Source: Macrostomum hystrix (taxonomy: Eukaryota; Platyhelminthes; Macrostomidae). Taken from it: 64,000 bases of DNA. Under the pieces are notes generated by a model. That model did not search any database. It worked only from the letters and a program-made list of their open reading frames with translations, and had not been told where the DNA came from. The stretch covers positions 3,084,001 to 3,148,000 of the forward strand of contig CATNEN010000033.1 of NCBI GenBank assembly GCA_950097015.1, in the 5' to 3' direction. Position numbers and translations under genes: made by a program. Shown piece after piece: positions 1 through 9,100 of this stretch (position 1 is the stretch's first letter; the number at the start of each line of letters is the position of its first letter).

Positions 1-234
1 TCGTCTACATCGTCTAGACGACGCAGTCTTAGTCAACCGCCGATGCTTGGAGCATCGGCTGGACAAGGCAACGTTCACGACGATATCGACGAAGAAGGTG
101 ATGATGGTGAACAACAGCACGTCAGCAATGACAATGAGACCAGCTCGGATTCTGAGCTACTCATGGTTCGTCGAACGGAATACAGGACGCGATCTGGGCG
201 CCTGATCAGTTCGAGAACTAGACTGGACATCTGA
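1..234 (+). CDS. B0: 3' end of a second recombinase-like B gene (partial, cut by window edge)
   Basis: The frame is open from base 1 to the TGA at 232-234. It matches the tail of the B1 locus (8464-8696) with only a few differences. The encoded tail is acidic and Ser/Asp/Glu-rich. It ends in a basic stretch, TRSGRLISSRTRLDI, of the kind often found at the C-terminus of transposon-encoded proteins. The rest of this copy lies left of the window. In B1 the same segment sits downstream of an in-frame TGA, so whether it is translated is uncertain. Confidence 0.5.
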   Translation, partial: SSTSSRRRSLSQPPMLGASAGQGNVHDDIDEEGDDGEQQHVSNDNETSSDSELLMVRRTEYRTRSGRLISSRTRLDI

Positions 235-625
235 ATGCTCATATTGTCCCAGTCGTGTCATCTGACTTAATATGTGCTGATTGTCTGATTTGCCAAACTA
301 TTATCAATTGTGTCAATTGTGATACCCCCACTAATACCCGTCCCTTTACAACCGAGAATCTCATATGTTCTCTTTGTTGCTCTCTTATATATTGTTAAGA
401 TGCTAATGATTGTCAACACTGATTATTTCGTTAGTAAATAAATTAATTAACAAATGAAATCATTTGATTATCATCTGATTAAACTAAGATTAAACTATTC
501 TCGTTTTCTTAAAAGCCGAAGATACACGAAAAAATTATTCGTGATTATTGACAATTAGCAGAAATATACTAAATTTGTCGATGGTAAAAAAGTACAAGTC
601 ACTTTGTCTGAGAATACGTATCTAC
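235..625. other. 3' flank of B0, AT-rich, no gene
   Basis: Non-coding, AT-rich. It is nearly identical to the flank of B1 at 8697-9100, showing that B tail, flank and array were duplicated together. Confidence 0.6.
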
Positions 626-1060
626 ATTCGCGAAAATACCATAATATATAGCCATGCACACACCTACTTTAAGAACTTTTACAAAAATACCGCCAACTAC
701 CTTTGTTTAATAGCATAGCAGTATTTTCGCGAAAATACCATACGATGTAGCCATGCACACTACCTACTTTAATAACTTTTGCAAAAATACCGCCAACTAC
801 CTTTGTTTAATAGCATAGCAGTATTTTCGCGAAAATACCATAAGATGTAGCCACGCACAATACCTACTTTAATAACTTTTGCAAAAATATCGCCAACTAC
901 CTTTGTTTAATAGCATAGCAGTAGTTTCGCGAAAATACCATAATATGTAGCCATGCACACTACCTACTTTAATAACTTTTGCAAAAATACCGCCAACTAC
1001 CTTTGTTTAATAGCATAGCAGTATTTTCGCAAAAACAGACACTATTTTTCATTTACAAGT
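626..1060. repeat. Palindrome array 1 (about 100-bp unit)
   Basis: About four units start at roughly 621, 721, 821 and 921, with a decayed one at 1021. Each unit has an 18-bp perfect palindrome, GTATTTTCGCGAAAATAC (intact at 721 and 821). About 50 bp further on is a second near-palindrome, ACTTTTGCAAAAATAC. The spacer contains TAGCCATGCACACTAC and TTTGTTTAATAGCATAGCA. The spacing is exactly 100 bp between the 721, 821, 921 and 1021 copies. No gene is present. Confidence 0.9.
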
Positions 1061-1103
1061 ATTCAATATAGTACATATTGTCTTTTCGCGAAAAAACTCA
1101 TTC

Positions 1104-1745
1104 GTGAGTTTTGGCAATTTACAGAAATACACTAAATTTGTCTATGGTAAAAAGTCACTTTGTCTGAGAATACGTATCTGCATTTGCGAAAATACCATAA
1201 GATGTAGTCACGCTACTTTTGCAAAAATACTGCCCTTACCTTCGCGAAAATACTGTATTTACTTTCCATTTAGAACTCTGCTTCCTATTCTAATTCTACT
1301 TCTGCTAGTGTTAGACGCGCTGCTGTTGCACTCACGACATTGTTGGTTGTGTAGAACTCACGATGAATGCGCATCCTGTGGCGCTTTCGGCTCGCCGGCC
1401 ACCGTGGCACTCCTGGCCAGATGCGACATCGCCTGTCTGGCCCCGTTCCTGACTTACCGAGGACGATTGGAGCAGCTAACCTGCCTGCAGCGCCACTGCC
1501 CGACTGCTGAGCTGAACGTCACCCAGCTGCACACCCTGATGAAGAGCCTCCTGGACTGGCTGCTACAACACAAGACAGCTGCGGGCTACGAGACCATCCT
1601 GGAGGTGACCTGCCTAACAGAGAACGAGGCCTTCGACTTGGCCGAGCTGCTAGGCCTGCTGGAGGACACATGTTTGGAGCTGCAGCACATTCTACACGGC
1701 CTGGACTACTGGCGCGGCGTACAGCAAAGGGCTAGACTGCGATAG
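1104..1745 (+). CDS. E': divergent, GC-rich paralogue of the E family (5' end unresolved)
   Basis: The part from about 1395 to the TAG at 1743-1745 aligns along its length with the E proteins (13706-14140 and others). Shared positions include RG-x-x-EQL-x-x-LQR, WL-x-QH, the AELLGLLED helix and the C-terminal HGLDYW. Sequence identity is clearly low and the codons are much more GC-rich than in other E copies, so this is an old paralogue. The first 250 bases of the open frame are palindrome-repeat sequence and are probably not coding. No in-frame ATG lies near the conserved start, so an upstream exon is likely (CTGCTAG near 1310 could be an acceptor). Function unknown. See the death-fold suggestion under E1. 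Confidence 0.55.
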   Translation: MSFGNLQKYTKFVYGKKSLCLRIRICICENTIRCSHATFAKILPLPSRKYCIYFPFRTLLPILILLLLVLDALLLHSRHCWLCRTHDECASCGAFGSPATVALLARCDIACLAPFLTYRGRLEQLTCLQRHCPTAELNVTQLHTLMKSLLDWLLQHKTAAGYETILEVTCLTENEAFDLAELLGLLEDTCLELQHILHGLDYWRGVQQRARLR

Positions 1746-2075
1746 TTGCTCCGGAGCCGCCGATATCGATTGAGCAGTAACAGCAGCAGCAGCAGCAGTA
1801 GCAGCACTAGTTTTAGGTAGACTTAATACAGCTAATTGTAGTTTCCTGTTCGCCGTTTAATTAATGCCAGCTATTTATTTAACCCAATTAATTCGCTCAA
1901 GCAAAAATACATGAGTGAACCTGTTGCAAATTGTATTCGCGGCATGAATAATAATAAAATATAATGAAGTCAAGTCATATTTGGTTATTGATTACCATTA
2001 GATATAGTCATCATGAATACTTAAAGTACTTTCGCAAAAATATTGTCTTCTTATTGTCTTCAACCGCCGCGTATC
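1746..2075. other. Intergenic, no gene seen
   Basis: Contains a short CAG run near 1776-1806 and an AATAAAATATAA stretch near 1952 that could serve as the E' polyadenylation signal. Nothing else is recognised. Confidence 0.5.
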
Positions 2076-2380
2076 TGCATTCGCGATAATACCATAAGAT
2101 GTAGCCATGCACACTACATTAAGAATTTTCGCAAAAATACCGTCAACTACCTTTGTTTAATAGCATAGCAGTCTTTTCGCGAAAATACCAAAGATGTAAT
2201 CATGCACACTACTTTAAGAACTTTTGCAAAAATACCGCCAACTACCTTTGTTTAATAGCATAGCAGTATTTTCGCGAAAATACCATAAGATGTAGCCATG
2301 CACACTACTTTAAGAACTTTTGCTAAAATACTGCCCTTACCTTTGTTTATAGAGCATATCAGTATTTTCGCGAAAATACT
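2076..2380. repeat. Palindrome array 2
   Basis: About four units of the CGCGAAAATAC / GCAAAAATAC repeat with roughly 95-bp spacing. It lies directly upstream of the A1 promoter region. The same placement is seen before A2 and A5. Confidence 0.9.
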
Positions 2381-2579
2381 ATATATGGAAATAGCTTAGA
2401 CCCAGTTGACGATGTCTGTCTATGTCTATGTGTCTGACTGCTGCTCTGTACAGGATATGAGCAGTGCTAGGTAAATATATGCGCGCGCGCACGCAAATCG
2501 ATAATTAAAATTCAGCCACAACGACCACTCTGTCGATTATTCAGCAGGCTAGCCAGCGAACGACTATATTTAAGCTGCA
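2381..2579 (+). promoter_or_regulatory. Conserved upstream region of A1
   Basis: About 190 bp shared closely with the regions before A2 (9606-9786) and A5 (47491-47686). It contains a (GC)n run in ATATATGCGCGCGCGCACG and a TATATTTAAG just before the ATG. Conservation outside the coding region suggests the promoter and leader. At 2397-2412 it begins with CTTAGACCCAGTTGACGA, which looks like the start of an H repeat unit. Confidence 0.45.
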
Positions 2580-4088
2580 ATGGAAGACAACAACGGACTC
2601 CGCTTCTGCCATTTCTGCGGCCAGCAAATCCGCGCCAATATGATGCGAAGACATTTTATAGAGGCGCATAAAGCTGTCCATGCCGAATTTGACTGGACAG
2701 TCCTACCTGTTGGTCAAAGGCCATCGCTATTCGCGTCGGTTAAGGAGCGTGGAAGTGCCGTCTGGAAGATGCTGCAACTACAGCGGGCTGGTGTAGATGT
2801 CGCTGCCGGTGGACGTGTGCTAGCGTGTCCGCATTGCAACAAAATAACGTCCAACATGTTGCATCATCAATATAGATGTAAGCGGAATCCGCAGCGTCGC
2901 GTCGGTGGCCAACCAGCTCAGCCAGTGGCAGTGGCGGGAGCAGCGGCAATGGGCGAAGTGGTCCAGCTTGAACAACTGGATCCACTACCAGCTGTGGTCG
3001 GCGAGATTGTCGACTATATGCACGAGCGCTACATTGCCCGTCGACTGCCAGCAGCAGAGCAGCCAGCAGCAGAGCAGCCAGCAGCAGAGCAGCCAGTAGC
3101 AGAGCAGCCAGTAGCAGAGCAGCCAGCAGCAGAGCAGCCAGCAGCAGAGCAGCCATCAGCAGAGCAGTCAGCAGCAGAGCAGCCAGCAGAAACTATCATC
3201 ATAGAAGATAGCGCAGCTGAATCAGGCATCATCTATGCAACAAGTACTGACGAGCCTGCTGAACATGTGAGCCAAGCGGACAGCGTGTCAATTGGATCAG
3301 TACGGCATCTAATTTGTACATCTACTCCGCTTAATCACAATGCGATTGAAGCAGCAGCAGAAACAATCCAATCGGATCACTCGCCAGTACCATCGCCATC
3401 AATGCCAATTTTGCAAATTGAGCCAATCGGATCACCAGCGATGCCTATGTTGCCGATTCCAACTGTCGAGGTGCCGTATTTCGTTCCGGTGCCGCTACCT
3501 GTTTTTATTCCTGTCTGTGCGCCAAGAGTAACAACAGCGACAGTTGGTGTCAGTGCACAAAACGGTGTGACCGATGTTTCAATCGAAGCCAATGTCAGCA
3601 CGCAGTCAGTGTGTATTGGTACATCATCCGGTCACGGTGATGACATTGAAATGGCGCAGATTCTGCTCGACTTGATGCAACCTGCCGCTATGCAATTTCT
3701 GTCTACCAATACGGATTGTGTTGCTGCTGCTGCTGGATCGGATTTCGCTGCCCATTCCGAAGCAAGTCACATCGATGAGATGTTTGATGTCGCAATGGAG
3801 ATCATCATTGCTGATGTCAACAACGATTCTGATGAACAGCTATCTGATGTGACAGTGCCGCAAGGAGATGCCGATGCCGCAGCAGAATTGGTTCTGACCG
3901 CCGACCTTGACGACGATGTCGCAATGTCAATAAGTGATGTGCAGTCATCGCAATCGACTATACCTGCGACTGATGCTTTGCATGCATCTAGACGCTCGTA
4001 TTGTATATGCACACACAATATATTGACTACGACAGTGTCAAGACACGGCCGATTGATCAAGACGCGACAATGTCTGTGCGGCAATTGA
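2580..4088 (+). CDS. A1: intact A-family protein, N-terminal zinc module, AAEQP repeats, 502 aa
   Basis: Single-exon ORF and the only intact A copy in the window. Residues 10-30 carry C10-x2-C13-x11-H25-x4-H30, and residues 83-100 carry C83-x2-C86-x9-H96-x3-C100. Between them lies a linker with FDW, AVWK-like and GVDV motifs. The same module opens the B1 protein. Residues about 158-202 are imperfect AAEQP pentapeptides. The rest is acidic and Ser/Ala-rich with a Pro/Val segment (VPVPLPVFIPV). The C-terminus is Cys-rich (YCICTHN, then RQCLCGN). ATG is the first in frame and is conserved in A2 and A5. Role unknown. DNA or RNA binding through the zinc module is an inference. It has an array and a conserved leader upstream. 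Confidence 0.75.
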   Translation: MEDNNGLRFCHFCGQQIRANMMRRHFIEAHKAVHAEFDWTVLPVGQRPSLFASVKERGSAVWKMLQLQRAGVDVAAGGRVLACPHCNKITSNMLHHQYRCKRNPQRRVGGQPAQPVAVAGAAAMGEVVQLEQLDPLPAVVGEIVDYMHERYIARRLPAAEQPAAEQPAAEQPVAEQPVAEQPAAEQPAAEQPSAEQSAAEQPAETIIIEDSAAESGIIYATSTDEPAEHVSQADSVSIGSVRHLICTSTPLNHNAIEAAAETIQSDHSPVPSPSMPILQIEPIGSPAMPMLPIPTVEVPYFVPVPLPVFIPVCAPRVTTATVGVSAQNGVTDVSIEANVSTQSVCIGTSSGHGDDIEMAQILLDLMQPAAMQFLSTNTDCVAAAAGSDFAAHSEASHIDEMFDVAMEIIIADVNNDSDEQLSDVTVPQGDADAAAELVLTADLDDDVAMSISDVQSSQSTIPATDALHASRRSYCICTHNILTTTVSRHGRLIKTRQCLCGN

Positions 4089-4404
4089 TTTCATTCAATT
4101 CAATTGGCTCGGCGTGCAACTCAGATTGGGCTGCTTTGTCTGTCTACTGGCTGGCTTGCTGAATAATCGACTGACTCACTTATAATAAATTCAGACTGAA
4201 CTTGATTTAATCGATTGATTTAATATACGTTGATATAAGAATAAACTGAAAAATATAAACTTTTACGCGATTTGATTCTAAGCGATTTGATTCCACTACT
4301 GTCTATTCTTATTACATCAATTTTAGTTTTAAGTCTACTTCATTATTCTCAGGTTTTGCGCAATATAAATCCAGACCCAACCGTCTATGGCTCTAGCATA
4401 TTAA
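4089..4404. other. 3' flank of A1
   Basis: AT-rich trailer shared with the other A copies (after 11281, 35105, 49121 and 58134), with GGCTGGCT runs and AATAAA-like stretches. No gene. Confidence 0.5.
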
Positions 4405-4533
4405 CTGCATTGGCAAAATCTTCCGGAAGGAATTGCTTCTATGTAAATCAATAGGACGCAAAATCTTCCGGAAGGAATTGCCTCAATGTAAATCCATAGG
4501 AAGCAACATCTTCCGGAAGGAAGTGCATGCATG
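4405..4533. repeat. Three tandem copies of a TTCCGGAA-containing unit
   Basis: ATCTTCCGGAAGGAA occurs three times at about 50-bp spacing (near 4417, 4462 and 4509), separated by TGTAAATCAATAGGA-like spacers. TTCCGGAA is a perfect 8-bp palindrome resembling ETS sites. This local repeat occurs once in the window. Confidence 0.8.
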
Positions 4534-4690
4534 CGTATCGCAAAAAGGCTGAATGACCTTTTTTTTGATCTCCCTAGTGTATTTCTAAAAATAGAACACC
4601 GCAGGTGGTCATTTCGCGAAAATACGGACGCATATACCAAATGACCTTTTTTTTTGATCTCCGTAGTGTATTTCTATAATTAGAACAGCT
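4534..4690. repeat. Dispersed repeat (TGATCTCCGTAGTGTATTTC family), two copies
   Basis: Two tandem copies of AATGACCTTTTTT / GATCTCC-TAGTGTATTTCTA, each followed by a Y-AGAACA-type tail. The same sequence occurs at 23560-23680 and 34107-34215. At the last site it is fused directly to a truncated A gene. Confidence 0.7.
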
Positions 4691-4966
4691 CAGCTTGTCT
4701 TTTCGCAATCGGGCACTGCGGAGCATGTAGTCGTGTTTGCGAAAGTACTAATATATATCACTAGTGCTTTCATTTCATTTCATTGTGCTTTCGCGAATGC
4801 ACCGAGTTTGCATGGACTCACTAACAAATTTACCTTCGTTCTTTCGCAAAAGTATAACGCGAAATGTACTTTCGCGAAAATACCTAGCCCTGTATTTCAA
4901 AAGATTTCATCATTTGCAAACAAAAATATTAAAAATCCAACATCCGAAAGAAAATCAATATAAATT
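4691..4966. other. Degenerate palindrome-repeat DNA, no gene
   Basis: Scattered TTTCGCGAAAATAC and TTTCGCAAAAGT motifs without regular spacing. Short open frames here are built from the repeats and are not supported as genes. Confidence 0.5.
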
Positions 4967-5156
4967 GCCAGATAACACACTATTCAATTGCAATTGATCT
5001 GGCATGCAGGTCTAAAGCATTCCTTTCTAGTACCAGTGGCTCCGGTTCGAATCCCAGTCAGCACTACGCATTTTTTTCAATTTAAAAAATCTGCTAATAA
5101 TGAAATAAATCTTTATTAGAAATATATTTTTTATATTCGAATCCCCACTTTTTGCT
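4967..5156 (+). repeat. tRNA-derived SINE-like repeat, copy 1
   Basis: The tRNA-like head at 4995-5062 has an A-box-like TGGCATGCAGG and a perfect pol III B-box, GGTTCGAATCC. It is followed by an AT-rich body ending in ATTCGAATCCCCACTTTTT. Two further copies in the opposite orientation lie at 20777-21000 and 21467-21675. The acceptor and anticodon stems pair poorly, so a SINE or tRNA pseudogene fits better than a working tRNA. Confidence 0.7.
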
Positions 5157-5630
5157 CGAATACGGCAGTTACCTTCTTTTGATAATGCCTTTACTTTCAT
5201 TTGGGACACATGTCTTTTCGCGAAAATACCATCGGAAACAGTAATCATATTAACACTAAAGTATTTTCGCAAAAAGACTGCATTAACCTTTGTTTGAGAA
5301 TACATATTTACTTTCGCGAAAATACCTCCGGAATAATCGACACTAATTTAAGTGCTTTCTCAACATACAGATAGACATACAGAAATCAAATATTTATTCG
5401 TGTTTATGTTCATATTCTGTTCGAAACTACCTACTCTACTAATAGTAGACAATATAGTAGCAACGTTAAATTTATTTAGCATAATAGGCCCATAGACAAG
5501 TGCAAATTTTTAGTTCATGGGACAAACCGTGAGTACAGTCGAAGCGTTATAACAGCGGTAGCCGAGCGCGCTCGGTAATAAATCGAACAATTTTTTCTGT
5601 CTGTCATATAAGCAAATCGAAGCGAACGAA
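5157..5630. other. Upstream region of B1, no gene
   Basis: AT-rich, with a few single CGCGAAAATACC motifs near 5218 and 5313. CCGAGCGCGCTCGG, a 14-bp GC palindrome at 5561-5574, lies 57 bp before the B1 ATG and may belong to its promoter. Confidence 0.4.
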
Positions 5631-8309
5631 ATGGACGACTGCCCTGTCTGCAATGCCGCAGTTGCGAAGAAGAATATCAGAAGGCACTTTGCTAGACAAC
5701 ATTCTGATTTCATTTCGAGTTTCGACTGGAGCGACATACCTGCAGATATGCGAGCCGCAGCGAATGCGTCGGCTGATGCCAAGGCAAATGCTGTATGGAA
5801 GGTCCTCATACTCCGTCGGAAGGGAATTGATGTACTATACAAGCATTGTCCATATTGTGGTAAATGTGTGCGGCAACTCAGCAAGCATATCGCACGACCT
5901 TGTAAAAGTAAACCGGCAATTACAGAGGCAGCAAATGCAACCCTTTCGTCAGGTGAGAGCGACGATTCTTCGTCTGATTCGATTGACGCGGGTGCAAAAA
6001 TTGAGCTGCCTATTGTCGTGTGTGCGTCGTCTGCGGGATCGTCTTCTGCTGGACAGTCCAATGCTGTACGCATTACCAACAGTGCATCGTCTGTCATACC
6101 GTCTACTTTAGTAGCACCGGTGTTGGCTAGTTTCGATCGTGCCGGACACGGCACGATACACGGCCGATATTGTCAGTCACGACATCGAGCGACTGCAAAA
6201 CGAAACGAGTACGATGCCAGAATTCAATAATGCCAACGACAATGTGGCAGCGATCAGTAAGTGGTCTAAAATATTGTTGTACATGCCTTTACATTTTTTA
6301 ATTTACACATAAAGACAAAAAAATAATCAACAAATATTTATAACTTTCCTGTCAAACAGAATTTATCAATGGACTGCGTCTGAATGCGGCCGGCCTCAAC
6401 GAGATTCTGCAGAAAGCCCACAACGCTGAGCATCCGCGCGTGTGTACTAGCTTGCAGAATCTGGTCAATCTGACAGAAGCAATTCTCCAGTATACGTCAG
6501 ACTATGTTCCGGTCGGAGTCACCAATGCTGTCAGTCAGCGACAAGCAGAGACTCAGACCTCTAAATCTGACGTGGAAAATACTGATGATTCTGTCAGTGA
6601 AGAGGAGCTTGTATTGCAACGGAGGCACAAGACGTCTCGGCTTGTTGTTTTCGACGGCCCAGACTACCACGTTGCATCTGAACACATGTACAAGCAACTA
6701 GACAATGTCGGCGACATCTGGTTCAAGGGTCATTGCTGTGTAGAAGAGAACGCATCGCATGTTAGCCGTAGGAAAGCAATCCAGCGGAACTATCATGCTA
6801 CAACTAGTCGTCTCCTACACGCAATCAATGTCACAGTCGAGATGTGGTTCATCAATCCAGCGCGCATCCAATTCGATTTGGACGAGATGGTGAAGCGCCA
6901 TATCTGGAAACCATCGACTGTTGGACAGCGAATGAACGAGCTTCATAACATATTGAGCGGCGCGAAGAAGTTTCTAGCAGCCAACAACGACTTCGGTGCT
7001 CCTAGTGTTATGAACGCGTTCCAATTGACCTCGCCACCAGATGGATTGTTTGCCAACGTGCATGCCGACATTGTCAAGGCCGCGTCAGAATTGCCTGCCT
7101 GTCCTGACCCGCGCAAAGATGGTATTCTCTATCATCAGACTGCAGTATCTGGTCTGTTGACTAGCCGCATCGAATCAATCATGGTGAGCAGTGTTGTTGT
7201 GTCGCATATTGTATACTATGTTAGTTGATATATCATGAACAATTGTAGAAGCTACTGCATGTACTTTCTCTTTCATAACCCTTTAACATGTACAGGCTTG
7301 CATTGGATTGATTCGTCAGCGGCAAGAGAATATCTATCACCTGCGCGATGACGAACGCCAGCTGTCCTACACGGATAAGTTCCTGACCGCTGACGAATGG
7401 CGCATCATTCACAACCGGCTAGACTGCCTGATTGATATGGTCGCCAAACATTCGTGGTCTCATCTACCCGTGAAGGGCTACTGGGGTCGCATTGGACAAT
7501 GTGCACGTCGAATGGCCAACGTCGTCGGCAAATGGAATACATTTATTATGCCGATCACGCGTGAACTGGCCTTCTTCTGTGCAGCAATTGTCCATGCCAA
7601 TCGACTACGTCCATGGGTCGCGATTCGGCGTTGCTATTTGGATGCTGCACTCAATAGCGGCGTATCAACGTCCTCCACCATTGTCACAGTCCTGCCGCCT
7701 ACCGAAGTGGCACACAAAAAGGGCGGTCGTGGTAAAGGTGCAAGCTGGACTGCGCCACGCAAAGTCGGCGAATGTCTACTGCAATGGATAGACAACTTTC
7801 TATTGCCATACTTCGCCGAGTGCAACATCCATGTCAGGCCAGGCAAATGTCTGCTGTTTCCTACGCATCGTGGCAAGCAGCGTGACTCGACAAGTTTCAG
7901 CACGCTTGTCAAGCAGGGCGCCGAGTTGGTCATCGATCGGCCCTATCGCATGGGCGATGGGCGTCGAAATGTACTGTCGGCCTATGTGCACGCGCATCCC
8001 GACAAGCTAGACCAGCTGGTGCCACTGTACGACACATCGCGCAACTGTGTCGTCAATGCGTATGGACGCCTGGCCAAACAGCAGGCCAATCTGATGGTCG
8101 CCGACGACGTCAGAGGATGCTTCGAGACATTCTGTCACAATCGGCCACTTGATCGTCGACATCAACGACATCCAACAGCCGAAAACGACACGAAGCGTCG
8201 TCGCTCTGCCGCCTGTAGCGTTGATCTGGACGCAACCAATTCATCGGCTGCATCTCCTCTACCTGCTGATGACATTGTGATGCCACATAGTCAACGCATA
8301 CGCAAGTGA
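5631..8309 (+). CDS. B1: multi-exon gene, zinc module plus possible tyrosine recombinase domain
   Basis: Supported introns are 6257-6359 (A|GTAAGT to AACAG) and 7184-7295 (ATG|GTGAGC to TACAG). The 5631 frame ends at TAA 6228-6230, whereas the frame joining exon 2 is the neighbouring one. An intron at 5953-6130 (CAG|GTGAGA to GGCTAG) would restore the frame, giving exons 5631-5952, 6131-6256, 6360-7183 and 7296-8309, 761 aa. A frameshift mutation is the alternative. The N-terminus has C4-x2-C7-x11-H19-x4-H24 and C73-x2-C76-x9-H86-x4-C91, like A1. The last exon resembles tyrosine recombinases: an NRLRP-x-x-AIRRCYLD block near residue 526 (Arg I region), R-x6-RR near 642, LYDTSRN near 668 (His box, the His replaced) and Tyr 680. 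The missing His residues may mean an inactive or very divergent enzyme. The TGA at 8307-8309 interrupts a longer open frame. Confidence 0.6.
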
Positions 8310-8696
8310 CGCACTCGACGGTCGTCCATTTGCAAGGCCACTGACAAGAAGCGACCTCGAATGTCGACAATGCGACCCGCTACGGTTAGTCCTAGATGTT
8401 CAACAACGGACAACACCGAGTCGACAAAGCCGGCCATCGATTCAGCAACACCATCGCCTATTTCGTCTACATCGTCTAGACGACGCAGTCTTAGTCAACC
8501 GCCGATGTTTGGAGCATCGGCTGGACAAGGCAACGTTCATGACGATATCGACGAAGAAGGTGATGATGGTGAACAACAGCACGTCAGCAATGACAATGAG
8601 ACCAGCTCGGATTCTGAGCTACTCATGGTTCGTCGAACGGAATACAGGACGCGATCTGGGCGCCTGATCAGTTCGAGAACTAGACTGGACATCTGA
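8310..8696 (+). other. Open-frame continuation of B1 after an in-frame TGA
   Basis: Codons after the TGA at 8307-8309 stay open in the same frame for 128 sense codons, to the TGA ending at 8696. They start with a very basic stretch (RTRRSS, KKRPR) and continue into the acidic tail also present at 1-234. The TGA sits exactly where a CGA Arg codon would extend the basic run. A CGA-to-TGA mutation, stop readthrough, or a separate downstream ORF are all possible. Confidence 0.5.
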
Positions 8697-9100
8697 ATGC
8701 TCATATTGTCCCAGTCGTGTCACCTGACTTTATATGTGCTGATTGTCTGATTTGCCAAACTATTATCAATTATCAATTGTGTCAATTGTGATACCCCCAC
8801 TAATACCCGTCCCTTTACAACCGAGAATCTCATATGTTCTGTTTGTTGCTCTCTTATATATTGTTAAGATGCTAATGATTGTCAACACTGTGATTATTTC
8901 GTTAGTAATTAAATAAATTAACAAATGAAATCATTTGATTATCATCTGATTAAACTAAGATTAAACTATTCTCGTTTTCTTAAAAGCCGAAGATACACGA
9001 AAAAATCATTCGTGATTATTGACAATTAGCAGAAATATACTAAATTTGTCGATGGTAAAAAAAGTACAAGTCACTTTGTCTGAGAATACGTATCTACATT
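8697..9100. other. 3' flank of B1
   Basis: Non-coding, near-identical to 235-625. It contains small indels relative to that copy. Confidence 0.6.

Noticed and set aside
626-1060. Possible CRISPR-like array
   Set aside because: Repeats are about 100 bp with near-identical spacers, lie in a eukaryotic setting and occur without any cas-like gene. The spacers are part of the repeat.
2740-3156. Long minus-strand frame with LLLAA repeats opposite A1 (also 10125-10349)
   Set aside because: It is the antisense shadow of the AAEQP-coding repeats. The plus frame has the zinc motifs and the conserved stop.
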